Assembly: GCF_003289945.1 (NCBI RefSeq)
Contig: NZ_QMBP01000006.1
Location: forward strand, 62,001-126,000
Direction: 5' to 3'
DNA: 64,000 nt
From: Mesorhizobium hawassense
GTDB taxonomy: Bacteria > Pseudomonadota > Alphaproteobacteria > Rhizobiales > Rhizobiaceae
Shown: one piece after another, positions 29,515-37,821 of the stretch
How positions within the stretch are numbered: position 1 is the stretch's first letter
Layout: each line of letters starts with the position of its first letter
Translations under genes and position numbers: made by a program
Notes under the pieces: generated by a model
Seen by the model: the letters and a program-made list of their open reading frames with translations, nothing else
Database searches by the model: none
Told to the model about the DNA's origin: nothing

Positions 29515-30951
29515 ATGAGCGAGCAGACCAAAGCGGCGCCCGGGGGCGCGGACACCAATCTGGCGAGGCTACGCCCGCCTTACGGCTCGGTGCTCGACCT
29601 GATCGGCCAGACGCCGATCGTCGAACTGACCAAATTCGACACCGGCAAATGCCGGCTGTTCATCAAGCTGGAAAGCCAGAATCCGGGAGGCTCGATCAAG
29701 GACCGCATCGCTTTGTCGATGATCGCGGCGGCGGAGAAATCAGGCGCGCTGAAGCGCGGCGGCACGATTGTCGAAGCCACTGCCGGGAACACCGGTCTCG
29801 GCCTCGCCCAGGTCGGCATCCCGAAGGGCTATCGCATCATCCTGGTCGTGCCCGACAAGATGTCGCGCGAGAAGATCCAGCATCTGCGCGCGCTCGGCGC
29901 CGAGGTGCGCATGACCCGCTCCGATGTCGGCAAGGGCCATCCCGAATATTACCAGGACATGGCCGAGAAGATCGCCGCCGAACTGCCCGGCGCCTTCTAT
30001 GCCAACCAGTTCGCCAACCCGGCCAACCCGCTGGCGCACGAGACGACGACCGGCCCGGAGATCTTTTCGCAACTCGAGGGCGATATCGATGCCGTGGTGA
30101 TCGGCGTCGGCTCCGGCGGCACGCTCACCGGCCTCGGCCGCTACTTCGCGAAACATTCGCCCAAGACCGAGATGGTGCTGGCCGATCCGGTCGGCTCGGT
30201 GCTGGCGCCGCTGATCAAGACCGGCAAGATGGAGGAGGCCGGCAGCTGGACGGTCGAAGGCATCGGCGAGGATTTCGTGCCGCCCAATGCCGATCTCTCG
30301 CTGGTCAAAAAAGCCTATTCGATCCCCGACAAGCAGAGCATGCTGGCGGTGCGCGATCTCTTGTCGAAGGAAGGTATTCTGGCCGGCTCGTCGTCGGGCA
30401 CGCTTCTGTCGGCTGCGCTTCGCTATTGCCGCGAACAGACTTCGCCGAAGCGCGTCGTCACCTTCGTCTGCGACAGCGGCAACAAATATCTGTCGAAGGT
30501 CTTCGACGACATCTGGCTGGCCGAGCAGGGCCTAGCTGACCACGAACAGCATGGCGACCTGCGCGACCTGGTCATGCGCTCGCCGCGCACCGGCGACATC
30601 GTGACCGTCGGCCCGGACGAGAGCCTGCTCAACGCCTATGGCCGCATGCGCCGTTCCGATGTCTCGCAGCTGCCGGTGCTCGACGAGGGCAAGCTGATCG
30701 GCATCGTCGACGAGAGCGACATCCTGGCCAAGGTCGACGGCCCCTATGACGGCCGCTGGGACCGCTTCAACGGCCCGGTGCGTTCGGCCATGACGTCCAG
30801 CCTGCACACGCTGCAGGCCAGCCAGACGCTCGACGCGCTACTGCCGGTCTTCGACCGCAACGAGGTCGCCATCGTCTTCGATGGCGAGGAGTTCATCGGC
30901 CTGATAACCCGTATCGACCTGATCAACCATCTGAGGCGCCGCGCAAAATGA
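29515..30951 (+). CDS. cbs: Cystathionine beta-synthase
   Basis: A 478-residue PLP enzyme condensing serine and homocysteine to cystathionine. The catalytic domain has NPGGSIKDRIALSMI with the PLP Lys, EATAGNTGLGLAQVGIPKGY, and a PLP-phosphate loop VGSGGTLTG. The C-terminal 130 residues carry two CBS motifs (MRSPRTGDIVTVGPDESL and AMTSSLHTLQASQTLDALLP), as in full-length regulated CBS. ATG 29515 has GGAG ten bases upstream; open codons to 29452 are possible. It overlaps the gamma-lyase gene by four bases, so both steps of reverse transsulfuration are made together. Confidence 0.93.
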   Translation: MSEQTKAAPGGADTNLARLRPPYGSVLDLIGQTPIVELTKFDTGKCRLFIKLESQNPGGSIKDRIALSMIAAAEKSGALKRGGTIVEATAGNTGLGLAQVGIPKGYRIILVVPDKMSREKIQHLRALGAEVRMTRSDVGKGHPEYYQDMAEKIAAELPGAFYANQFANPANPLAHETTTGPEIFSQLEGDIDAVVIGVGSGGTLTGLGRYFAKHSPKTEMVLADPVGSVLAPLIKTGKMEEAGSWTVEGIGEDFVPPNADLSLVKKAYSIPDKQSMLAVRDLLSKEGILAGSSSGTLLSAALRYCREQTSPKRVVTFVCDSGNKYLSKVFDDIWLAEQGLADHEQHGDLRDLVMRSPRTGDIVTVGPDESLLNAYGRMRRSDVSQLPVLDEGKLIGIVDESDILAKVDGPYDGRWDRFNGPVRSAMTSSLHTLQASQTLDALLPVFDRNEVAIVFDGEEFIGLITRIDLINHLRRRAK

Positions 30952-32129
30952 CTTCGCCAAGACCGCCAGTTGCCAAGAACCGCCTGGCCTTTTCCACCCG
31001 CACCATCCATGGCGGCCAGAGCCACGACCCGCTGACCGGCGCGGTGATGGTGCCGATCTACGCCACCTCGACCTATGGCCAGCAGTCGCCCGGCGTGCAC
31101 AAGGGCTTTGAGTATGCCCGCAGCCAGAACCCGACGCGCTTCGCCTTCGAGCGCGCCGTGGCCGACCTCGAAAGCGGCTCGGCCGCCTTCGCCTTCGCCT
31201 CCGGCCTGGCGGCGATCGGCACGGTGCTGGAGCTCTTCGATGCCGGCGCCCATGTCGTCGCCACCGACGATATCTATGGCGGCTCGTTCCGGCTGATGGA
31301 GCGCGTGCGCAAGCGCTCCGCCGGCCTGCAGGTCAGCTTTGCCGATTTCACCGATCTGGCCGCGGTCGAAGCCGCGATCCGTCCGGACACGAAGCTGCTC
31401 TGGGTCGAGACGCCGACCAACCCGCTGCTGCGCGTCGTCGACCTCGAAGGCGTCGCGGCTTTGGCCAAGCGCAGGGGGCTGATCACCGTCGCCGACAACA
31501 CCTTCTGCAGCCCCTACATCCAGCGGCCGCTGGAGCTCGGCATCGACATCGTCGTCCATTCCGTGACGAAATATCTCAACGGCCATTCCGACATGGTCGG
31601 CGGCGTCGCCGTCGTCGGCGACGACAAGGACCTCGCCACCCAGCTGAAATTCCTGCAGAACGCCATCGGCGGCATCTCCGGCCCGTTCGACAGTTTTCTG
31701 GCGTTGCGCGGCATCAAGACTTTGGCGCTGCGGATGGAGCGTCATTCCGCCAACGGCCTGAAGATCGCCAGATGGCTGGAGGCGCGCAAGGACGTGCGCC
31801 GCGTCATCTATCCCGGCCTGCCCAGCCATCCGCAGCACGAGATCGCCAGACGCCAGATGCAAGCCTTCGGCGGCATGATCTCGGTCGATCTCGACCGCGA
31901 CCTTGCGGGGACGAAACGCTTTCTCGAACGCACGCAGCTCTTCACCCTGGCCGAAAGCCTCGGCGGCGTCGAAAGCCTGATCGAACACCCGGCGCTGATG
32001 ACGCATGGCTCGATCCCGGCCGAGAAGCGCGGCGCGATCGGCATCACCGATTCGCTGGTGCGGCTGTCCTGTGGGATCGAGGACGGCGATGATCTGATCG
32101 CGGATCTGGAGCAGGCGTTGGGCGGATAA
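30948..32129 (+). CDS. Cystathionine gamma-lyase/trans-sulfuration PLP enzyme
   Basis: A 393-residue Cys/Met-metabolism PLP enzyme. TRTIHGGQSHDPLTGAVMVP near the N-terminus, the tetramer-lining YARSQNPTR, and the PLP lysine in HSVTKYLNGHSDMVGG near residue 205 are clear. The family includes gamma-lyase, gamma-synthase and beta-lyase, which are hard to separate by eye. The four-base overlap with cbs makes gamma-lyase (cystathionine to cysteine, 2-oxobutyrate and ammonia) the best reading. Confidence 0.9.
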   Translation: MTSPRPPVAKNRLAFSTRTIHGGQSHDPLTGAVMVPIYATSTYGQQSPGVHKGFEYARSQNPTRFAFERAVADLESGSAAFAFASGLAAIGTVLELFDAGAHVVATDDIYGGSFRLMERVRKRSAGLQVSFADFTDLAAVEAAIRPDTKLLWVETPTNPLLRVVDLEGVAALAKRRGLITVADNTFCSPYIQRPLELGIDIVVHSVTKYLNGHSDMVGGVAVVGDDKDLATQLKFLQNAIGGISGPFDSFLALRGIKTLALRMERHSANGLKIARWLEARKDVRRVIYPGLPSHPQHEIARRQMQAFGGMISVDLDRDLAGTKRFLERTQLFTLAESLGGVESLIEHPALMTHGSIPAEKRGAIGITDSLVRLSCGIEDGDDLIADLEQALGG

Positions 32130-32149
32130 ACGGCTTAGTCGTGATCCTT

Positions 32150-32385
32150 CACGCGCCCCTCTGTCCTGCCGGACATCTCCCCCACAAGGGGGGAGATTAG
32201 CGGTTGCTGCGCCGCACCACTCCTGCAACGTCAGTGATTGGCGAAAGCCGGCGTGACAGCTGATCTCCCCCCTCGTGGGGGTTGAGGAGTGGTCCACGAA
32301 GTGGACGGAAAGCCAACTGCTTGGCTTTCCGAACGACGAAAGCCGGCAGGCCAGAGAGGGGCGCTGTCCCGCCGAGATCTCGCTT
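32150..32385. repeat. Inverted pair of CTCCCCC repeats with a nested 60-bp insert
   Basis: The left copy (32150-32206) and right copy (32262-32385) are inverted, flanking ATTGGCGAAAGCCG-type sequence. The right copy is split at TGGGGG|...|GCCGGCAGG by an insert (about 32282-32341) with two perfect hairpins, GTCCAC-GAA-GTGGAC and GGAAAGCCAA-CTGC-TTGGCTTTCC. The 32130-32451 gap has no gene. Confidence 0.75.
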
Positions 32386-32451
32386 TGTGTGCCATTGCAG
32401 ACCGCAAACCACACTCTAAACTGCCACCACTTTGCGATCTCGGGAGGCGCC

Positions 32452-33693
32452 ATGCGCGTGATCGTGTTGGGTGGCGGCGTTGTCGGCGTCACCACGGCCT
32501 ATCAGCTGCAGAAGGACGGGCACGAGGTGGTCATCCTCGAGCGCCAGGCTGAGGTCGCCGCCGAGACCAGCTGGGGCAATGCCGGCATGATCGCACCGGG
32601 GCATTCCTTCGTCTGGTCGTCGCCCCGGGCGCCGATGATCCTGTTGAAATCGCTGGTGCTGAAGGACCAGGCGCTGCGCTTCAGGCTGTCGGCCGATCCC
32701 AGGCTCTACAGCTGGTCGTGGCTGTTCCTGATGGAATGCACGGCCGAGAAGGCCAGGCGCAACACGTTGCTCAAGCACCGGCTCGCCGTCTATTCGCAAT
32801 CGGTCCTGCGCGAGGTCGTCGCCGACGAGCAAATAGAATACGACCGCAACGACCGCGGCATCCTCTATTTCTATCGCAGCCAGCAGGCGCTCGACAAAGG
32901 CGTCGAGCATATGCGGCTCTTGGAATCCGACGGCCAGCTGATCGAGGTGCTCGACCGCGAGGCCATCGTCGCGCTCGACCCGTCGCTGGCCTCGGCGAAG
33001 GAAAGAATCGCCGGCGGCATCCATTGCCCGACCGACGAGACCGGCGACCCGGCGAAATTCACCCGGGCGCTGGCGGTAAAGGTGGTCGAGCGCGGTGGCG
33101 AGATCCGCACCGGCACGACCATCACCGGCATCGAAACGTCCGGCGACGGCGTCGCGCAGGTTATGACCGACAAGGGCAGCGTCAAGGGCGACGCCTATGT
33201 ACTGGCGCTCGGCTCCTACAGCCCGCTCATTGCCAGGACGGTCGGCATCAGCCTGCCGATCTATCCGATCAAGGGCTATTCGCTGACCATTCCGATCGGC
33301 AACCGGCCGCAGCCGCCGACCATCGCCGCGATCGACGAGCACAATCTGGTCGCCGTCTCGCGCTTCGGCGACCGGCTGCGCGTCACTGCCACGGCGGAGT
33401 TCGCCGGCTACGACACCAGCCACAAGCCGGCCGATTTCGCCTTCATGAAGGGCGTGACCGAGGAGCTTTATCCCGAAGGCGCCGACTACGACCGCGCCGA
33501 GATGTGGGCAGGTCTGCGGCCAATGACGCCGAACAACCTGCCCGAATTCGGCCAGCGCCGCCTGCGCAACCTCTATCTCAACACCGGGCACGGCCATATC
33601 GGCTGGACTATGTCGCACGGCTCGGCCCGCATCACCGCCGACCTGATCGCCGGCCGCAAGCCGGCGATTTCGATGGATGGACTTTTGAACTGA
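32452..33693 (+). CDS. dadA: D-amino acid dehydrogenase (DadA-type)
   Basis: A 413-residue FAD enzyme of the DAO family that deaminates D-amino acids to 2-oxo acids. FAD-binding LGGGVVGVTTAYQLQKDGHE is at residues 5-24, followed by ETSWGNAGMIAPGHSFVWSS, typical of DadA small subunits, and HGHIGWTMSHGSARITADLI at the C-terminus. CGGGAGGCGCC precedes ATG 32452. The usual dadX alanine racemase is not adjacent; an Asp/Glu-racemase-like gene follows instead. Confidence 0.92.
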   Translation: MRVIVLGGGVVGVTTAYQLQKDGHEVVILERQAEVAAETSWGNAGMIAPGHSFVWSSPRAPMILLKSLVLKDQALRFRLSADPRLYSWSWLFLMECTAEKARRNTLLKHRLAVYSQSVLREVVADEQIEYDRNDRGILYFYRSQQALDKGVEHMRLLESDGQLIEVLDREAIVALDPSLASAKERIAGGIHCPTDETGDPAKFTRALAVKVVERGGEIRTGTTITGIETSGDGVAQVMTDKGSVKGDAYVLALGSYSPLIARTVGISLPIYPIKGYSLTIPIGNRPQPPTIAAIDEHNLVAVSRFGDRLRVTATAEFAGYDTSHKPADFAFMKGVTEELYPEGADYDRAEMWAGLRPMTPNNLPEFGQRRLRNLYLNTGHGHIGWTMSHGSARITADLIAGRKPAISMDGLLN

Positions 33694-33733
33694 GAGCATG
33701 ATCCCGCAGGGATCGACCAGGAAAGGGAATGCC

Positions 33734-34555
33734 ATGTCTGTCAGCGCGGCCGTTACCCGCCCTCAGTCTTCGGGACCGGTCGACCCCAGGCCTGTCGATC
33801 TGGGCGTATTGCCTTCCGAGATCGACGGCGGCCTCGCCTCGCGCGCGGCGATCGGCCTGGCGATCCTCGCTACCGACCAGACGCTGGAGCACGAGTTCCG
33901 CGCGCTGGTGCGCATTCCGGGCGTCGCCTTCTACGAGGCGCGGCTCTTCAACGACAACGACATCACGCCCGACACTTTGCGCGCCATGGGCCCGCGCATC
34001 GCGCCGACGGTCGATCTGATCCTGCCCAGCATCCCGCTCGATGTCGTCGGCTTCGGCTGCACCTCGGCGACCATGACGCTCGGCGAGGAGGCCGTCTTCG
34101 CCGAGATCAGGAAGGCGAGGCCGGGCGTCGCCTGCACCACGCCGGTCACCGGCGCCCTGGCCGCCTTCAAGGCGCTCGGCGTCAAGGGCATCGGGCTGCT
34201 GACGCCCTATGCGCCGGAGATCAACCAGGGCCTGGTCCGCTATTTCACCGGACGCGGCCTCGACATCGCGGCCGTCGCCACCTTTGATCGGCGCGACGAC
34301 CGCGAAGCTGCCCGCATCTCGCTCGCCTCGATCGAGGCGGCGGCCGAACGCATGGCGCAGGTGCCGGGGGTGGAGGCGATCTTCATCTCCTGCACCAGCC
34401 TGCGCGTCGCCGAGGCGGTGGCGGAACTGGAACGGCGCATCGGCATTCCCGTCACCTCGTCGAACCATGCCATGGCCTGGCACTGCCTCCGGCTCGCCGG
34501 CATCGATGACGTCGTGCCGGCCGGCGGCAGGCTGTTTGCCTTGCCGGTCAGTTGA
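33734..34555 (+). CDS. Asp/Glu racemase-superfamily enzyme (maleate isomerase/AMDase-like)
   Basis: A 273-residue protein of the Asp/Glu-racemase superfamily, closest in pattern to maleate cis-trans isomerases and arylmalonate decarboxylases. Two Cys sit where the superfamily's catalytic pair belongs: FGCTSATMTLGEEA near residue 113 and ISCTSLRVAEAV near 220. It follows dadA at 40 bp on the same strand, so a joint role in racemising or isomerising an amino or dicarboxylic acid before oxidation is plausible. The exact reaction is not determined by sequence. ATG 33734 is preceded by GAAAGGGAATGCC. Confidence 0.85.
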   Translation: MSVSAAVTRPQSSGPVDPRPVDLGVLPSEIDGGLASRAAIGLAILATDQTLEHEFRALVRIPGVAFYEARLFNDNDITPDTLRAMGPRIAPTVDLILPSIPLDVVGFGCTSATMTLGEEAVFAEIRKARPGVACTTPVTGALAAFKALGVKGIGLLTPYAPEINQGLVRYFTGRGLDIAAVATFDRRDDREAARISLASIEAAAERMAQVPGVEAIFISCTSLRVAEAVAELERRIGIPVTSSNHAMAWHCLRLAGIDDVVPAGGRLFALPVS

Positions 34556-34599
34556 TCGGCGGCAAACTTTCAGGCGACCGTCATGCATTGTCCAATGTA

Positions 34600-34875
34600 G
34601 CGCTGGTCGACCCCCACTCCGTCTCGGCTTCGCCGAGCCACCTCTCCCCCGATCGACGGGGTAGAGGAAAGGCGCCAAGCCTTTTGCCGGCAACGCTCGT
34701 CCAGCAGGGCTCCCTTCCTTTCCCTCCGGAGAGGGGAAAGGTGGCGCTGCGAAGCAGCGACGGATTGGGGGAACCACGTGGCAATCAAGCCTCGGCCGAT
34801 CAGTCACGCCAGTCATAGAAGATGTGTGCATGCGCTAGACAAAGTGGGGAGAGGTGGCCGCGAAGCGGACGAGAG
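34600..34875. repeat. Repeat-rich gap with an inverted CCTCTCCCC pair
   Basis: The 34556-34989 gap holds CACCTCTCCCCCGATCGACG followed by GGGTAGAGG (34629-34658), then CTTTCCCTCCGGAGAGGGGAAAG (34717-34740) and GGCGCTGCGAAGCAGCG. These resemble other inverted-pair repeats here but are more degraded. Nothing coding is seen. Confidence 0.55.
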
Positions 34876-34989
34876 GGGGCCGGCTCTGCCTATGCGATTA
34901 CATGAGATCGCCCCCCGTTAACCGAATCGGAAGGGGTTGTTTAACGCTTCCCCTCTATGTCGCGCCCTGGGCGGCACAACAGAGCGAGC

Positions 34990-35172
34990 ATGATGAACGA
35001 CAGCCCCGAAAAGCGAAACGAATGGCGTGCCATCTTCTACGTGCAGGCGCGCGTCGCCATCCTGTTTGTGCCGGTCGTGCTCAGCCTTCTCCTCATCGGC
35101 ATTTTCGCCGGCAATGAGCGAAAATCCGTGCCTGATGTCGTCGACCCGACGGTGACGAGCTCGGTGCGGTAA
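34990..35172 (+). CDS. Small conserved membrane protein
   Basis: A 60-residue protein, MMNDSPEKRNEWRAIFYVQ then VAILFVPVVLSLLLIGIFAG and a short polar tail ending VDPTVTSSVR. One TM segment with a charged N-terminus is predicted. ATG 34990 follows AGAGCGAGC; ATG 34993 is equally possible. No family is recognised. It lies between repeats and a convergent zinc-finger gene. Confidence 0.65.
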   Translation: MMNDSPEKRNEWRAIFYVQARVAILFVPVVLSLLLIGIFAGNERKSVPDVVDPTVTSSVR

Positions 35173-35206
35173 GCCGGAGCCTTTGGCGCCGGCTGGCCGC
35201 GCAGCC

Positions 35207-35512
35207 TCAAACAAATTTCGGGATCGGGCCGCTCTGCGGCGTCGTATCGCCCTCGAGGTCGATGAACACCTCGTCGACGAAGCACCAGCCCCATCCCTCA
35301 GGCGGGTCGTAGCCCTCGATCACCGGGTGCTGCGTGGCATGGAAATGTTTTGTCGCGTGGCGGTTGGGCGAGTCGTCGCAGCAGCCGACATGGCCGCAGG
35401 TTCGGCAGAGCCGCAGATGCACCCACCAGGAGCCGCTCTTCAGGCATTCCTCGCAGCCGAGCGCGCTCGGCGTGACCTTTTTGATGTCCTTGGTGTGCCT
35501 GCATTCGTCCAT
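35207..35512 (-). CDS. UBP-type zinc finger protein
   Basis: A 101-residue protein consisting of one ZnF-UBP domain: CEECLKSGSWWVHLRLCRTCGHVGCCDDS then NRHATKHFHATQHPVI, which supply the Cys/His zinc ligands. In eukaryotes this fold binds the ubiquitin C-terminus; bacterial examples are uncharacterised. It lies about 30 bp downstream of the cNMP/FAD oxidoreductase on the same strand. ATG 35512 is used; a long open extension upstream is an out-of-frame shadow of that neighbour. Confidence 0.9.
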   Translation of the reverse strand: MDECRHTKDIKKVTPSALGCEECLKSGSWWVHLRLCRTCGHVGCCDDSPNRHATKHFHATQHPVIEGYDPPEGWGWCFVDEVFIDLEGDTTPQSGPIPKFV

Positions 35513-35541
35513 CGCGGGTTCCTCGCCGGGTTCGGGCTGAT

Positions 35542-37215
35542 CTATTCGTTCGCGGCGGCGCCGTTTCGCGCCAGATAGGCATGCAATGCCGCGACCACCT
35601 GCGCGCCTTCGCCGACGGCGGCCGCGACGCGTTTGGTCGAGCCGCAGCGCACGTCGCCGATGGCGAACACGCCGCCGCGGCTGGTCTCCATCAGCCCTCT
35701 TCCCGGTGCCGCGTCCGGCCCGGTGCGCACGAAACCCTTCGCGTCCAGCGCCACATTGCAATTCGCCAGCCAGTCGGTGTTCGGATCGGCGCCGATGAAC
35801 AGGAAGAGATGGTGGATGGCGCGCGTCGTCTCCTCGCCGGTCGCCCGGTTGCGCCAGCGCAGCCGCTCGAGATTGCCCTCATGGCCTTCCAGCGCCGTGA
35901 CCTCGGTCCCGGTCAGCACCTCGATGTTGGGCTGCGCGGCGATGCGCTCGACCAGATAGCGCGACATGGTGGCGTCGAGGCCGCGCCGCGCCAGGAGCGT
36001 CACCTTGCGCACCTGGCTCGCCAGATAGACGGCCGCCTGTCCGGCCGAATTGCCGGCGCCGACCAGCGCCACCTCCTGCTCCTGGCAAAGCCGCGCCTCG
36101 ATCGGCGAGGCCCAGTAATGCACCGACGTGCCCTCGAACTGCGCCAGATTGGCGATATCGAGACGGCGATAGCGCGCCCCGCTGGCGATCACCACCGTGC
36201 GTGTGCGCACCGTCTCGCCGTCGCCGATGGCAAGCTGGTAGCGGGCGCCGGAATTATCGCCCGCCGCGCCGAGCAGCTTCGCCTCGTCGGGGATGACCAT
36301 CTCGACGCCGAACTTCTGCGCCTGGTTATAGGCGCGCGCCATCAGCGCCATGCCGGTGATGCCGGTCGGGAAGCCGAGATAGTTTTCGATTCGCGCCGAT
36401 GCGCCCGCCTGTCCGCCGAAGGCCCGACAGTCGAGCACGATGGTCGACAGGCCTTCGGAAGCCGCATAGACCGCCGCCGCCAGCCCTGCCGGTCCGGCGC
36501 CGACGATTGCCACGTCGTAGACCTTGTCGGCATCGATGGGGCGCAGCAGGCCGACGCAGCGGGCGAGCTCGTTCTCGCCCGGATTGTGCATAAGCTTGCC
36601 GTTCGGACAGAGCACGATCGGCAAGTGATGCGGATCGACACGGAAACGCTCGATCAGCGTCTTGGCGCAGGGATCGGTGTCCGAATCGAGCGCCCGGTGC
36701 GGCAGGCCGCTGCGCCGAAGAAAACCCTGCAGCCGCAGCACGTCGCCATTGCCGGGCGGGCCGATGACGACCGGCCCGCTGGCGCCGCTTTCGAGCAGGC
36801 CGACACGGCGCAGGATCAGCGCCCGCATGACGCGCTCGCCGAGATTGGCTTCCTGCACCATCAGGTCGCGCAGCCGCTGCGAGGCGATGACGATGGCCTC
36901 GACCGGCTCGATCGCCTCGGCATTGACCAGCGACGGCCGGTTCGAAAGCTGCGCCAGTTCGCCGATGAAGTTGCCGGCGCCATGGCTGACGATCGCCTCG
37001 CGCGGACCGAGGCCGCCGGCCTGGGTGATGTCGACCTTGCCCGACAGGATGAGGATCAGCCCCGGCGAAACCGTGCCGGCCGTCACGATGTGCTCGCCGG
37101 CGGCATAGGCGCGCGCGTCCCCGAAGCGGCGCATGCGCTCGATGTCCGCATCGGTGAGCACGGGAAACATCTGGTCGCGCCGGGCGGCGATGGTCGGGCT
37201 GACGGAAGGGGTCAT
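35542..37215 (-). CDS. cNMP-binding domain fused to thioredoxin-reductase-like FAD oxidoreductase
   Basis: A 557-residue fusion. Residues about 15-140 form a cyclic-nucleotide-binding domain (AAGEHIVTAGTVSPGLILIL, FIGELAQLSNRPSLVNAEAI). After a short thioredoxin-like linker come FAD motif VAIVGAGPAGLAAAVYAASE and NADPH motif EVALVGAGNSAGQAAVYLAS, with the FAD-binding VFAIGDVRCGSTKRVAAAVG at the end. The redox-active CxxC of thioredoxin reductase is missing: the region reads GGQAGASARIENYLGFP. It may act as an NAD(P)H sensor or oxidoreductase gated by a nucleotide; that is inference. The UBP zinc-finger gene follows. Confidence 0.92.
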   Translation of the reverse strand: MTPSVSPTIAARRDQMFPVLTDADIERMRRFGDARAYAAGEHIVTAGTVSPGLILILSGKVDITQAGGLGPREAIVSHGAGNFIGELAQLSNRPSLVNAEAIEPVEAIVIASQRLRDLMVQEANLGERVMRALILRRVGLLESGASGPVVIGPPGNGDVLRLQGFLRRSGLPHRALDSDTDPCAKTLIERFRVDPHHLPIVLCPNGKLMHNPGENELARCVGLLRPIDADKVYDVAIVGAGPAGLAAAVYAASEGLSTIVLDCRAFGGQAGASARIENYLGFPTGITGMALMARAYNQAQKFGVEMVIPDEAKLLGAAGDNSGARYQLAIGDGETVRTRTVVIASGARYRRLDIANLAQFEGTSVHYWASPIEARLCQEQEVALVGAGNSAGQAAVYLASQVRKVTLLARRGLDATMSRYLVERIAAQPNIEVLTGTEVTALEGHEGNLERLRWRNRATGEETTRAIHHLFLFIGADPNTDWLANCNVALDAKGFVRTGPDAAPGRGLMETSRGGVFAIGDVRCGSTKRVAAAVGEGAQVVAALHAYLARNGAAANE

Positions 37216-37300
37216 GGCGCGACCGTAGCGCCCGGGACGCCGGGTTTGAAGCGGATTGTTCGGGAACTGGCCGGAAGGGGAGGTCGGCTGAGCTTGGCGC

Positions 37301-37744
37301 CTACCCGCAGCAGCCGCCCTTGGCCGGTGCCACCATATCCTTGAAAATCACGCAGTCCTGGCCGGGTCCGCCGGCGCAGGCGACATTGCAGCGCGTCACA
37401 AATCCTTCCAGCCGCCTTTCGAGAAGGCGCAGCTCGGCGAGTTTCTCGCGCACCTCGTCGAGGTGTCGCTGGGCAATGTCGCGCGTCTCCGTGCAATCGC
37501 GGCTGCTGCTGACTGATAGATCCAGCAATACCCGCACTTGATCGATGCCGAAGCCGAAGTCCCGGCATTGCTTGATGAACGTCAGCCGCCCCAAATCGTC
37601 ATCGTCGTAGCTGCGCTGCCCTCCCGCCGTTCGGTGGGCCGGCGGCAACAGCCCGATCTCTTCGTAGTAGCGGATCGTAGGCGTCGAGACCCCGGCAGCC
37701 TTGGCGAGCGTTCCAATCGTGAACACGCGGATGTGAAGGTTCAT
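37301..37744 (-). CDS. MerR-family metal-type regulator
   Basis: A 147-residue MerR protein. The winged HTH FTIGTLAKAAGVSTPTIRYY with EEIGLLPPAHRTAGGQRSY (residues 8-48) is typical, followed by a long dimerisation helix. The C-terminal loop has several Cys: a Cys in SSRDCTE, then VTRCNVACAGGPGQDC, and a terminal GGCCG, so a thiophilic metal or redox signal is likely. ATG 37744 is used because upstream codons enter the operator. It diverges from the membrane protein-thioredoxin-ccdA operon across a MerR-type promoter. Confidence 0.9.
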   Translation of the reverse strand: MNLHIRVFTIGTLAKAAGVSTPTIRYYEEIGLLPPAHRTAGGQRSYDDDDLGRLTFIKQCRDFGFGIDQVRVLLDLSVSSSRDCTETRDIAQRHLDEVREKLAELRLLERRLEGFVTRCNVACAGGPGQDCVIFKDMVAPAKGGCCG

Positions 37745-37757
37745 GACAAAAAACTCC

Positions 37758-37788
37758 TTGAACCTCAAGTTACTTGAAGGAGTACGCC
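37758..37788 (+). promoter_or_regulatory. MerR-type promoter and operator
   Basis: A -35-like TTGAAC (37758-37763) and a weak -10 TACGCC (37783-37788) are 19 bp apart, the overlong spacer diagnostic of MerR-activated promoters. The spacer is filled by the dyad CCTCAAGTTACTTGAAGG (37763-37780). It lies 14 bases upstream of the MerR gene's start and drives the rightward operon. Confidence 0.75.
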
Positions 37789-37821
37789 CTCGCCAAGGTT
37801 GAAACTTGCAAGGCTGCGTCG

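Noticed and set aside
30744..32495. 583-codon open frame on the minus strand
   Set aside because: It spans the antisense of the gamma-lyase gene and an intergenic repeat. No credible start or domain.
34919..34944. Two TTAA motifs upstream of a small membrane protein gene as a CtrA site
   Set aside because: The spacing is 18 bases, not seven.
35581..37344. 587-codon plus-strand frame
   Set aside because: It is antisense to the cNMP/FAD oxidoreductase and has no recognisable domain.
37774..37821. Upstream TTG start for the Cys-rich membrane protein
   Set aside because: It would start inside the MerR dyad and promoter; ATG 37822 directly precedes the membrane segment.
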